Shown here: positions 28,549 through 36,310 of the stretch, in pieces | Layout: every line of letters starts with the position of its first letter | Numbering within the stretch: the first letter of the stretch is position 1 | Source of the DNA: Clostridia bacterium | Lineage (GTDB): Bacteria > Bacillota > Clostridia > Christensenellales > DTU072 | Reading direction: 5' to 3' | NCBI GenBank assembly: GCA_017461065.1 | Contig: JAFTZC010000049.1 | Span: 1 to 45,847, forward strand | DNA length: 45,847 bases | The notes under the pieces: generated by a model | What the model saw: the letters and a program-made list of their open reading frames with translations, nothing else | The model's database searches: none | Told to the model about the DNA's origin: nothing | Made by a program: the position numbers and the translations under genes

Positions 28549-28657
28549 AACTTTGTATAGAAATCATATAAATTTTGAAGGTGTAAAAGAAAAGTAAATA
28601 GAAGCACTTTAATCGGCTTAAAAGCATAATTGGATTTTCGATTACATTTTATATATT

Positions 28658-30043
28658 ATGTTGAAGAAAATCGGTATAATTTTGATAATTTTTGTTTGTA
28701 TTATCACTCTTTTTGCTTGTAAGGACGATAAAACCAAGCCTAAAGGCGAACTGACGTCAAGCTACGATATAAGGGCTACGCTGGACGTCCAAAATCAAGC
28801 GGTATACGCTACGACCAAGGTAACCCTTTTTAACGATACCGATAGTGACCTATCTTCCCTTGCCTTTTATCTTTATCCAAACGCGCATAGCGATTGTAGG
28901 GTAGATATCGGTGGGGTGAAATGCGATGGCGCTGACCTTGATTTTTGTCTTGACGGAGCTAACTTGACGGTTACACTCGGCACTCCGCTAAAGAGTGGGG
29001 AAAGCGGTATATATATTATAGGTACGCGCGTGGGCGTGCCTAATGGTAACGATAGGTTTGCGCTCACCGCGGAGGGGGTATATAATCTCCACGCGTTCTT
29101 CCCACGTCTTGCCTACTACGACGGCGGTTTTGTGATAGTGCCGTACTCGGATAGGGGTGACCCCTACCTTTTTGACGAAAGCGACTTCACCGTAACCCTT
29201 GAAGCTCCGCTCGACTATATCGTGGCACACTCGGGTGTGTTGCTAAAGGAAGATTTGGGCGAGAGTAGTAAGCTTACTACCATTCAAATTGATGGAGCAA
29301 GGGACGTTGCGTTTAGTCTTAGCAAAGATTTCAAGGTATCAAGCGGCGAGAGCGGTGGCGTAAAGATTGCTTACTACGGAGAGGGCGAGCAAGGGCAAGA
29401 GTATGTAGATTTTATTTCAACTTGTATCGTGGACCTTAGCGAGCTGATAGGGGAGTATCCTTACGAGAGCTTCAGCGTAAGCGAAAGTGACTTTAAGCAC
29501 GGCGGTATGGAGTATAGCGGCTATACTCTCATAAACAAAGACGTACGCGACAAAAAATTGGTCTTACTCCACGAGCTACTGCACCAATGGTTTGGCTTGA
29601 AGGTGGGCTCCAACGGCTACGCCGAGGGCTGGTTGGACGAAAGTTTGGTTAGCTACCTTAGCTATTATTATATGGATATATATAATAATGGGGGATACGC
29701 CGAAAATATCCAATCTATAAAAAACAGCTACGACAAATTCCTAAGCCGCGTGAGAGCGGAAATAGGGGATAGCTATAACCCCAAAATCAACCTAAGCCTA
29801 AGTGAATTTAGGAACGACGAAGAATACGCCTACGTGGTGTACGACTACGGCGTACTCATTTACCACGGGATTGCCGAAGTAGTAGGGCGTGAAAAACTTA
29901 TAAAGGGGATTAAGGGCTACTATCAAGATATGAAGGGTAAAGTGGCAACGGAAAGCGACCTAATAAAGTGCTTGGAGAAGCACGGCGCAAGGAAGATGGG
30001 CGGCATTATGAGGAGCTATCTTGAAGGGAAGGTCGTGGGATAG
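28658..30043 (+). CDS. M1-family (gluzincin) peptidase lipoprotein
   Basis: The 461-residue protein has a lipoprotein signal (KK, hydrophobic stretch, LFAC), so it should sit on the outer membrane face. The N-terminal beta domain resembles M1 aminopeptidases, the exopeptidase motif appears as HGGMEYSG (GAMEN in the family), and the zinc site HELLH (near residue 305) is followed after 18 residues by Glu in LDES, the M1 spacing. The usual long C-terminal domain is absent, as in short bacterial relatives. It would trim peptides outside the cell. No ribosome site is visible before the ATG, and TTG at 28661 is a possible alternative start. Confidence 0.88.
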   Translation: MLKKIGIILIIFVCIITLFACKDDKTKPKGELTSSYDIRATLDVQNQAVYATTKVTLFNDTDSDLSSLAFYLYPNAHSDCRVDIGGVKCDGADLDFCLDGANLTVTLGTPLKSGESGIYIIGTRVGVPNGNDRFALTAEGVYNLHAFFPRLAYYDGGFVIVPYSDRGDPYLFDESDFTVTLEAPLDYIVAHSGVLLKEDLGESSKLTTIQIDGARDVAFSLSKDFKVSSGESGGVKIAYYGEGEQGQEYVDFISTCIVDLSELIGEYPYESFSVSESDFKHGGMEYSGYTLINKDVRDKKLVLLHELLHQWFGLKVGSNGYAEGWLDESLVSYLSYYYMDIYNNGGYAENIQSIKNSYDKFLSRVRAEIGDSYNPKINLSLSEFRNDEEYAYVVYDYGVLIYHGIAEVVGREKLIKGIKGYYQDMKGKVATESDLIKCLEKHGARKMGGIMRSYLEGKVVG

Positions 30044-30100
30044 GTATAAAATTATTATTAGGGGACAAACTAAAAGTATCATATAATGGAGGTTGACCCT

Positions 30101-30406
30101 ATGAATAATCAATACAACAATTTTAATTCAAACAATAATCCAAGCAATTGCGGCAGTCCCAACAAGTATTATGGCAACAATAACGTAAGTAACGTCGGCA
30201 ACAGCAGCGTAGATAACAACGTTCACGCGAGCGTTAACAATAACGCGCAAACCGATATCGGCTTTGATGCAAACTACGGCGTAAGTAATGCCGAAGGTAC
30301 TGCAGGCAAAAAGTATATGTGCCGTAACTGTGGCACTATGCACTACGGCAACGAAGCTCCCAAGAATTGCTGCAAGTGTGACGGCTGTAACTTTAGAGAA
30401 ATGTAA
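30101..30406 (+). CDS. Asn-rich protein with a rubredoxin-like zinc ribbon
   Basis: The product has 101 residues from ATG 30101, which has GGAGG 9 bases upstream; an in-frame ATG at 30086 overlaps the ribosome site itself. The first ~60 residues are low complexity, rich in Asn (with Ser, Gly and Val). The last ~30 residues hold CRNCG, EAPKNCCKC and CNF, close in layout to the rubredoxin-type ribbon that ends rubrerythrins. It could be a metal or redox-binding tail on a disordered carrier. The function is unknown. The GTGAAGTT array 2 begins 4 bases after its stop. Confidence 0.7.
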   Translation: MNNQYNNFNSNNNPSNCGSPNKYYGNNNVSNVGNSSVDNNVHASVNNNAQTDIGFDANYGVSNAEGTAGKKYMCRNCGTMHYGNEAPKNCCKCDGCNFREM

Positions 30407-30410
30407 AATA

Positions 30411-30593
30411 GTGAAGTTTGCCCGTTCGGGCAAGTGAAGTTTACTTTGTAAGTGAAGTTATCCCATGGATAGTGAAGTTTCGCCAAGCGGCGAAGTGGCG
30501 GTAAAATTTCATTTGTGCGAAGCACAAACTTCACTGCGTAGCAACTTCACTATGCATTACACAATTTCACTTTTGCGAAAGCAAAAACTTCAC
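30411..30593. repeat. GTGAAGTT-hairpin array 2, symmetric
   Basis: Direct GTGAAGTT units at 30411, 30434, 30452 and 30472 are followed, after a worn middle, by inverted AACTTCAC units at 30528 (partly worn), 30543 and 30586 and AATTTCAC at 30563. The spacers are mostly little inverted repeats, each different: TGCCCG-tt-CGGGCA, TAC-ttt-GTA, ATCC-cat-GGAT, TCGCC-aagc-GGCGA, TTGTGC-gaa-GCACAA, TGC-gta-GCA, TTTTGC-gaaa-GCAAAA. The whole array is roughly symmetric about 30505. It fills the gap between two converging genes. Confidence 0.8.
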
Positions 30594-30630
30594 AAACAAA
30601 GAGAGAGAAGTAACTTCTCTCTCTTTGTTT
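30594..30630 (-). terminator. perfect 18-bp hairpin ending the PRC-barrel gene
   Basis: AAACAAAGAGAGAGAAGT and its exact inverse are separated by one base. The right arm overlaps the stop codon of the gene ending at 30629. On the minus strand a short T-rich stretch follows. Confidence 0.65.
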
Positions 30631-31291
30631 ACTTAGACTTGTTTACAAGGTCGCTGAGCTTCCCTGCGCGGCGTGCGTTTTCGATTACTCGCTCGGTAAT
30701 CAGCGTGCCTGCCATTAGTACGAAAGAACGGCTGATGTCACTGACTTCGCTGCTCACCTTTTTGCCGATTAGGAAGTCGTAGGTGGGCGGCGAAAGGGGG
30801 CGTAAATCACTTTCGTTTTGGCTCTCGTCCGTTTTGCCCGAAATGCTAAGAACACTCTCGGTGGGTATCTTAGGAGCTTTTGAAAGCACCCTATAAGTGG
30901 GATTTGCCGTAATTATATTGTCAGACACGGCAACCACGGTTTTAAGCTTGATATTGCCTTTGTCGGCTTCGATTTCACCTTTCTTTCCGCGTCCCCATAG
31001 GAGTATATTCTTGAGCCTGCCAAGTCGCTCGCCACTTGCAAGTATAATCTCTTGGGTGGGGCTGAGCTTAAAGTAGTCGTCTTCTTGGATAGCGCGCTCA
31101 AGCTTGTCCGTGACCGTTATCACTTCGCCCAAGCTAAAAATATCTTCTTCGCGCATAATCTTGCCGCTATCGAGCATAAGATAGACGTCTTGATAGTTAC
31201 GCATATTTACGTATGCACCTATTACCATACCTTCAGCGGTCGCGCTCTTTAGGCTGACCACACGCTTTGAAACAACTTCACTTAAATACAT
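30629..31291 (-). CDS. PRC-barrel domain protein
   Basis: The 220-residue protein starts with a PRC-barrel-like fold (MYLSEVVSKRVVSLK, GMVIGAYVN, VYLMLDSGKIMREEDIFSLGE), and a second barrel-like part may follow (ASGERLGRLKNILLW). The remainder is a polar linker and a C-terminal helix. PRC-barrels occur in RNA-processing and membrane-associated proteins; no specific role is evident. AGAGAGGT precedes the ATG. It diverges from the AMP-forming ligase gene. Confidence 0.7.
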   Translation of the reverse strand: MYLSEVVSKRVVSLKSATAEGMVIGAYVNMRNYQDVYLMLDSGKIMREEDIFSLGEVITVTDKLERAIQEDDYFKLSPTQEIILASGERLGRLKNILLWGRGKKGEIEADKGNIKLKTVVAVSDNIITANPTYRVLSKAPKIPTESVLSISGKTDESQNESDLRPLSPPTYDFLIGKKVSSEVSDISRSFVLMAGTLITERVIENARRAGKLSDLVNKSK

Positions 31292-31330
31292 ATTTACCTC
31301 TCTAAAAATGTGATTGTAAGCACTTTTCTA

Positions 31331-31359
31331 TTGAAATTTGCGCTTTAATATTGTATATT
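31331..31359 (+). promoter_or_regulatory. promoter of the AMP-forming ligase gene
   Basis: TTGAAA (31331-31336), 17 bases, TATATT (31354-31359). The expected transcript start (7 bases on) is the A of ATG 31366, and no ribosome site is seen: a leaderless candidate. Confidence 0.65.
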
Positions 31360-31365
31360 AATAGT

Positions 31366-32946
31366 ATGCAGACAAGTTGTAGTATATTCGCGTGTATGGT
31401 GGAAGCTTGCCCACGCACCGATATAACCAAAATTGAATACTACGGCAAAAAATTTACCGTCCAAGAAGTAATTGACTACTCGCTACTCGTGGGTGGATAT
31501 CTTTGTGCAAACGGCTATGCAGGCGGTAGCGTAGGCGTAATGCTACCAAATATTCCCGAAGCCGTTTTTACGCTTTACGGATGCTCGGCAAGCGGTAGCG
31601 TTGCAAACCTTATAAACCCAAGAATTCCTACCAAAAAGCTAAAGAGCTTGCTGCTATCAACCGACACCAAGGTGCTTTTCCTATACGACGCGCTGTATCC
31701 CAAGCATAAGGATATGCTAAGTAGCCTTGGCGTTAAAGTCGTGCTATGCTCGCCATTCTATTATAGGAGTGACCTAAAGTGGCTTTACGCCCTAAAATCG
31801 GTAGGAAACAGGAAGAATTACTTCGAAAACGTGCTAACGAGCGGCAAATGCACGCCGCTATCCACCGACGGCAAGGAAGCGGTTGCTTATATACACTCGG
31901 GCGGTACTACGGGCGAGCCTAAGACGGTGGTACTTTCGAGCTACGCGCTAAACAGCTTGGCGGAAGCTATTTTGACAACGGTACACCCTAAAAAAACTTA
32001 CGACGCAGAGCGTGACAGTATGCTGATGATGCTACCCATATTCCACGGGTTTGGCCTTGGGGTATGCGCTCACACCATTGCTTGCGCTTGCAGAATTGTG
32101 TTAGAGCCTAGATTTTTGCCGTCGGAAAGCGTAAAAATGATAAAAAAATACTCCGTCACTCACCTTGCCGGCGTGCCTGCTATGTATAGGAAAATGCTCG
32201 GCGTAAAGGCGCTAAGGGACGGAAGACTTAGAAACGTAACCAACGTATTTTGCGGTGGGGATAGCTTGAGCAGTCTTGTGAAAGAGCGCTTTGACGAAGC
32301 CCTAAAGAGTGCAGGCTCTACTGCCGAAATGGTGGAAGGATACGGACTATCGGAGACGGCTTCGGTCGTAACGGTGGGTAGGGTTGGCGCTACCAAGGAG
32401 CACTCGCAAGGTCAAGCGCTAAAAGGCAACGAGATTAGGATTTACAAGGGTGCTACTCCGCTTAGCGCAGGCGAAGTAGGGGAAATTTTGGTAAGCACCC
32501 CTTCCCTTATGAGCGGATATCTCGGCGAGAGCCAAAGTGACGTCGTCGTGGATATTGACGGCAAACCCTTCCTAAAGACGGGCGACCTCGGATATATGGA
32601 TAGTGACGGCTATCTATTCTATCTCGAGCGCCAAAAGAGGAGCATCAAGATAGGTGCTATCAATATTTTCCCACAAGAAATCGAGCGCGTTTGTCGCGAG
32701 CTGAGCGAAGTCGTCGAGTGTTGCGTGGCAAGATGTTACGATAAAAATAATAAACCGTACGTAAAACTACACCTTCAACTTGAAGATGGTATAGAGCTAA
32801 ATTCCCTTTTAGAAAGCAAAATCAAACGTAAGATTGAACAAGAAATAGTGCGCTACGCCGTTCCTAAAGAATTCTGTTTAGAAAAGGAAATAAAACGCAC
32901 CGAAATGGGCAAAATTGATTTTAATTACTACGAATCTTTAAATTAG
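31366..32946 (+). CDS. AMP-forming acyl-CoA synthetase/ligase family protein
   Basis: The 526-residue enzyme belongs to the ANL superfamily, which activates carboxylic acids as acyl-AMP. Seen motifs: the P-loop YIHSGGTTGEPKTV near residue 177, GYGLSETAS, KTGDLGYMDSDGYLFYLER, IKIGAINIFPQEIE and, close to the C-terminus, the catalytic Lys in EMGKIDF. The substrate (fatty or aromatic acid) cannot be told, and no thioesterase or carrier protein gene lies nearby. The ATG at 31366 is chosen because the -10 box ends 7 bases before it; an in-frame TTG at 31351 lies within the promoter. The stop overlaps that of convergent spoVG by 4 bases. Confidence 0.88.
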   Translation: MQTSCSIFACMVEACPRTDITKIEYYGKKFTVQEVIDYSLLVGGYLCANGYAGGSVGVMLPNIPEAVFTLYGCSASGSVANLINPRIPTKKLKSLLLSTDTKVLFLYDALYPKHKDMLSSLGVKVVLCSPFYYRSDLKWLYALKSVGNRKNYFENVLTSGKCTPLSTDGKEAVAYIHSGGTTGEPKTVVLSSYALNSLAEAILTTVHPKKTYDAERDSMLMMLPIFHGFGLGVCAHTIACACRIVLEPRFLPSESVKMIKKYSVTHLAGVPAMYRKMLGVKALRDGRLRNVTNVFCGGDSLSSLVKERFDEALKSAGSTAEMVEGYGLSETASVVTVGRVGATKEHSQGQALKGNEIRIYKGATPLSAGEVGEILVSTPSLMSGYLGESQSDVVVDIDGKPFLKTGDLGYMDSDGYLFYLERQKRSIKIGAINIFPQEIERVCRELSEVVECCVARCYDKNNKPYVKLHLQLEDGIELNSLLESKIKRKIEQEIVRYAVPKEFCLEKEIKRTEMGKIDFNYYESLN

Positions 32947-33218
32947 TTTAGGTTTTCTTTGAGAGCAACTTCGTAGGCTTCAAGAATTTTATCACGCATA
33001 TACTCACGTACTTGGGTGTTTAGTGGATGAGCGATATCACGATAGGTTCCATCGGGAGTTTTTCTTGATGGCATTACTATGAAGCAACCGCCGTCTTTTG
33101 ACTCAATGATTTTGATATCGTGTACCACGAAAGCACCGTTTAGAATTACGCTTGCAACAGCGCGTAGCTTGGTATCTTCTTGATTAATCAGCTTAATACG
33201 CACATCAGTAATTTGCAT
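32943..33218 (-). CDS. spoVG: septation/sporulation regulator SpoVG
   Basis: SpoVG is a small nucleic-acid-binding regulator found in most Firmicutes, including non-spore-formers. The 91 residues match the family along their length: ITDVRIKLI, LRAVASVILNGAFVVHDIKIIE, FIVMPSRKTPDGTYRDIAHPLN, and a charged C-terminal helix. The ATG at 33218 has AGAGGTGG just before it; a GTG at 33224 overlaps that site. It diverges from murC, its usual neighbourhood in Clostridia. Presence of spoVG does not by itself prove sporulation. Confidence 0.95.
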   Translation of the reverse strand: MQITDVRIKLINQEDTKLRAVASVILNGAFVVHDIKIIESKDGGCFIVMPSRKTPDGTYRDIAHPLNTQVREYMRDKILEAYEVALKENLN

Positions 33219-33268
33219 ATCCACCTCTTTTGATTATTATGAGTTAGTTACACAAAGCAAGTAATTAA

Positions 33269-33297
33269 AGTATATATTATAATTTTAGTATTTTCAA
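33269..33297 (-). promoter_or_regulatory. promoter of spoVG
   Basis: On the minus strand TTGAAA (33297-33292), 17 bases, TATACT (33274-33269), a sigma-A type promoter rather than the sigma-H one known in Bacillus. Confidence 0.6.
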
Positions 33298-33398
33298 TAG
33301 GGAATTTGATTTTTTTTACTATTTATTTGATAAAGTAAGCAAAAATATACACCCAAAAGGCTTTTTGAACATAAAATGAGATATATCTAAGGGGAAAA

Positions 33399-34733
33399 TT
33401 GAGAATTCATTTTATCGGAATAGGCGGAATAAGTATGTCTGCTTTGGCTAAGCTTATGCTTATTTGGGGGCATAAGGTAAGCGGAAGTGACCTAAATTAC
33501 GGTAGTGTTGCCGTCGAGCTCGTCGAGTGGGGAGCGGACGTTTACCTTGGGGCAAACCTGCAAAAAATAAGGGAAGCCGACCTTATAGTTTACAGCGCTT
33601 CAATCAAAGAAGACGACACGGAGCTGAGCGCTGCGCGGAGCTACGGCAAAAAAATTATTGGCAGGGAGCACTTTTTAAAAGAAGTATCCCTTGAGTACGC
33701 TAAGCTCGTTGCGGTTGGCGGTACGCACGGCAAAACGACGGTTACGAGTATGCTGAGCGAAATCTTTTTTGAAGCCGAGCTTAGCTATACCGCACATATC
33801 GGCGGATATAGCCCAAGGGGAAATTTGGTGTACCGCGGCAAAGATATATTTTTGAGTGAAGCTTGCGAATACAACCGCAGTTTTTTGTCGCTGTCCCCCG
33901 ACGTCAGCGTAATCTTAAACGCCGAATTCGACCACCCGGACACCTATAAAAATATTGGGGAAGTTTACAAAGCCTTTGAGTCTTTTGGGGCTTCTACCCG
34001 TCGCGGCGGCACTATCGTGGTGAACGCCGACTCGCCCGTATTTAGCATTATAAAATGCTCCTATAAGCATATTTGCACCTATTCACTTGAGAGTACCGCC
34101 ACCTTCACGGCTACTAATATTATAGATTACGCAAACGGATACTACGGTTTCCAAATACTTGAAAAAAATTACCCAAAAGTGGATATTAAACTCAAGATAC
34201 CCGGTTTGTATAACGTGCAAAACGCGCTTGCTGCATACGCTACTGCGGTGACGGTTGGGGTGGATAGGAGCATTGCAAGGCGTGGGATAGAAAACTTCAC
34301 GGGAGTGCGTGGCAGAATGGAGCTTATGGGCAACGTGCTCGGTGCCAAGGTGTATCGCGATTACGCCCATCACCCCACCGAGATAGCCTCCGCCGTCGCT
34401 ACTGCAAAAAGGCTTGCCGGAAAGGGGGAGCTCAAGGTAGTGTTCCAGCCACACACTATGCTTAGGACGGCATCTCTTATGGGCGAGTTCGTGGTGGCGC
34501 TTTCGGGGGAGAGCGAAGTTTATATCCTAAAGGAATACGCCGCTCGCGTCGAGCAAGGCGGCTGCACCGCTTACGAGCTGTACTCGGAGCTCAAAAAGGA
34601 GAGCAAGTGCTACTACTATAACACTGCAATCGAGCTCTATTCGGCGCTTGCCAACTCGCTTTCAGCAGGGGACACGGTGCTTATTCTCGGAGCCGGCGAC
34701 GTGGCGGAAAGTTATACTTTACTTTTGAAATAG
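33399..34733 (+). CDS. murC: UDP-N-acetylmuramate--L-alanine ligase
   Basis: MurC adds the first amino acid, L-alanine, to UDP-MurNAc in peptidoglycan synthesis. The 444-residue protein has the dinucleotide-type N-terminus (IHFIGIGGISMSALA), the ATP loop GGTHGKTTVTS near residue 106, EACEYNRSFL, LNAEFDHPDTY, and RDYAHHPTEI in the C-terminal domain. It starts at TTG 33399 behind AAGGGGA; no ATG fits the conserved N-terminus. A clear promoter was not found in the 180-bp divergent gap to spoVG. Confidence 0.94.
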   Translation: MRIHFIGIGGISMSALAKLMLIWGHKVSGSDLNYGSVAVELVEWGADVYLGANLQKIREADLIVYSASIKEDDTELSAARSYGKKIIGREHFLKEVSLEYAKLVAVGGTHGKTTVTSMLSEIFFEAELSYTAHIGGYSPRGNLVYRGKDIFLSEACEYNRSFLSLSPDVSVILNAEFDHPDTYKNIGEVYKAFESFGASTRRGGTIVVNADSPVFSIIKCSYKHICTYSLESTATFTATNIIDYANGYYGFQILEKNYPKVDIKLKIPGLYNVQNALAAYATAVTVGVDRSIARRGIENFTGVRGRMELMGNVLGAKVYRDYAHHPTEIASAVATAKRLAGKGELKVVFQPHTMLRTASLMGEFVVALSGESEVYILKEYAARVEQGGCTAYELYSELKKESKCYYYNTAIELYSALANSLSAGDTVLILGAGDVAESYTLLLK

Positions 34734-34736
34734 GTA

Positions 34737-34765
34737 TTGCAAACGAGTGGCGTTTATGGTATAAT
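34737..34765 (+). promoter_or_regulatory. promoter of the MDR gene
   Basis: TTGCAA (34737-34742), 17 bases, TATAAT (34760-34765). Confidence 0.7.
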
Positions 34766-34792
34766 GAGAGCAACTATCGATTGGAGAGATTT

Positions 34793-35788
34793 ATGAAGCT
34801 TTATTCCGCCAACGGCAACAAGGTTTTCAACGTCGTGGAGCAAGAAAACACCGCTCCCGAAGATTTCATCAAACTCAAAATCAGCTTACTACATCCCACC
34901 CTTGCGGACCTGTCGGTTTTTGAAGGTAAACTCGACATCGGCTATCCAAGGGTGCCTTGTCGTTTGGCAACGGCCGTAGTCTCCGAAGATAGGCCCGAAT
35001 ACGGCTTGAAGCTGGGCTCGAGAGTGCTACTCAACCCTTACGTAAACCCCAACGGCTACGACGACGAAGGCTACACCGACGTTGAAGTATACGGCATTCA
35101 CAAGGACGGCTTTTTGCGTGACTTCGTGTCGATGCCCATCGACAACGTCATTCCTTTCCCCGAAGAAGTCAAGGAAGACGAAGCAATTTTTGCCGATATC
35201 GTGGCGGTTGCTCTACGCATTATAAACGAAATCAAGCCCGAAAAGGGTGATTATATTGCGCTAATCGGCGGCTCGCTGCTTATGAATATCACCGCCCAAC
35301 TTGCTTTGTACTATCAAGCTATACCGATAGTCATCACGGCGGATAAGCGATTCCTGAGACTTGCCGAAGAGGTGGGCGTATACTACACGGTGGACGAGAG
35401 CGTCGAAGACGTAAATAAAAAGGTATTCTCCATTACCGGTGGTAGAATGGCCGACCACACCGTACAGCACGCACTCGAAAACGTAACCCCCAAGTTTACC
35501 TACTCGCTTGCTTCGCGCGGAGCCGACTGCATAATTGCCGCTCTAAACAGCGTTTGCATCCCCCGTCAGGAAGTGGATATCGGTATGGTAGCAAGCAAAA
35601 ATTTGACCGTCAAAGGCGTAAGCGGTGGTATAGACGAGTTCAATTCGGCAATAAACGTCCTTGCCCAAAAGATACTCAGTTTCGACGGATTTATCGACAA
35701 AACTATGCCACTTAGCGAAGCTAAAGAGTTGTTTGACGAGCTAAGCCGCGATTATTTCCGTTATCAATGCGCGGTAATTAGGGTTTAA
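34793..35788 (+). CDS. medium-chain dehydrogenase-like protein lacking zinc ligands
   Basis: The 331-residue protein aligns with the MDR (alcohol dehydrogenase) fold: a GroES-like N-terminal half (LSVFEGKLDIGYPRVP, LGSRVLLNPYV) and a nucleotide-binding half (DYIALIGGSLLMNITAQLAL; PIVITADKRFLRLAEEVG). The usual catalytic zinc motifs CGxD and GHE are replaced by TLAD and CRLA, and the Rossmann glycines are poorly kept. It is probably a zinc-free member or a non-enzymatic relative. ATG 34793 follows TTGGAGAGA; an upstream start at 34781 overlaps that site. It is a single-gene unit with its own promoter. Confidence 0.75.
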   Translation: MKLYSANGNKVFNVVEQENTAPEDFIKLKISLLHPTLADLSVFEGKLDIGYPRVPCRLATAVVSEDRPEYGLKLGSRVLLNPYVNPNGYDDEGYTDVEVYGIHKDGFLRDFVSMPIDNVIPFPEEVKEDEAIFADIVAVALRIINEIKPEKGDYIALIGGSLLMNITAQLALYYQAIPIVITADKRFLRLAEEVGVYYTVDESVEDVNKKVFSITGGRMADHTVQHALENVTPKFTYSLASRGADCIIAALNSVCIPRQEVDIGMVASKNLTVKGVSGGIDEFNSAINVLAQKILSFDGFIDKTMPLSEAKELFDELSRDYFRYQCAVIRV

Positions 35789-35822
35789 AGCGCAAAATTA
35801 ATAATATGTCGGTTAAAATTAG

Positions 35823-35851
35823 TTGACATACTTAAATATTATAATTATAAT
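35823..35851 (+). promoter_or_regulatory. consensus promoter of rpmE
   Basis: A perfect TTGACA (35823-35828), 17 bases, perfect TATAAT (35846-35851), fitting a highly expressed ribosomal gene. Confidence 0.8.
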
Positions 35852-35896
35852 AATTAAGCACTTTTACGAAAAATCAGAGCAAAGAGGTAAATAGAT

Positions 35897-36103
35897 ATGA
35901 AAGAAAAGATTCATCCAAACTATAAAGTTGTTGACGTTGTATGTGCTTGTGGCGCAAAGTTCAGAGCAGGCACCACCAAGAACGTAGACGTTCTCAAAGT
36001 TGATATCTGCAATCAATGTCACCCCTTCTACACCGGTAAGCAAAAGGTTGTAGACGCAGGCGGCAGAGTTGACCAATTCAACAAGCGTTACGGCAGAAAA
36101 TAA
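35897..36103 (+). CDS. rpmE: 50S ribosomal protein L31, zinc form
   Basis: The 68-residue protein has [22 protein letters not shown] and [14 protein letters not shown], with CxC and CxxC zinc ligands, so it is the zinc-bearing (C+) version that can also store zinc. The remaining C-terminus ([14 protein letters not shown]) is typical. AGAGG precedes the ATG. A terminator follows. Confidence 0.96.
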   Translation: MKEKIHPNYKVVDVVCACGAKFRAGTTKNVDVLKVDICNQCHPFYTGKQKVVDAGGRVDQFNKRYGRK

Positions 36104-36133
36104 TCACACAAACGTATATTTTGGTTTAGTAGG

Positions 36134-36170
36134 TAGGTGCAGGAATTTTATACTGCACCTATTTTGCTTT
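36134..36170 (+). terminator. terminator of rpmE
   Basis: TAGGTGCAG and CTGCACCTA form a 9-bp stem around a 10-nt loop, followed by TTTTGCTTT. Confidence 0.75.
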
Positions 36171-36240
36171 AAGGCAACTTTAAACAAAATGACGTTGGAC
36201 GAGTGTCTTTATTGCGCTCGCTTTAGCAATCGTTGAATTC

Positions 36241-36303
36241 TTGTGAGTGAAGCGCAAGCGGAAGGAAGCTCATTCCTCATTCTTCACTCCTCATTCATCA
36301 TTT
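36241..36303. repeat. T-B, copy of the GAATGA-type dispersed repeat
   Basis: It has CTTGTGAGTGAAGCGCAAGCGGAAGGAAG-type sequence followed by a run of CATTCCTCATTCTTCACTCC and TCATTCATCA. It matches T-C near 40.7 kb and ends 7 bp before the DUF1385-PrmC start codon. It looks like the right half of the element. Confidence 0.6.
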
Positions 36304-36310
36304 AAAAAGT

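Noticed and set aside
9583..30593. GTGAAGTT arrays as CRISPR
   Set aside because: The repeat is 8 bases, spacers are 9-40 bases and mostly palindromic, the orientation flips within the array, and no cas gene is present.
32943..32946. 4-bp convergent overlap of spoVG and the AMP-forming ligase as a regulatory device
   Set aside because: Such stop-codon overlaps are common between convergent genes and need no special role.
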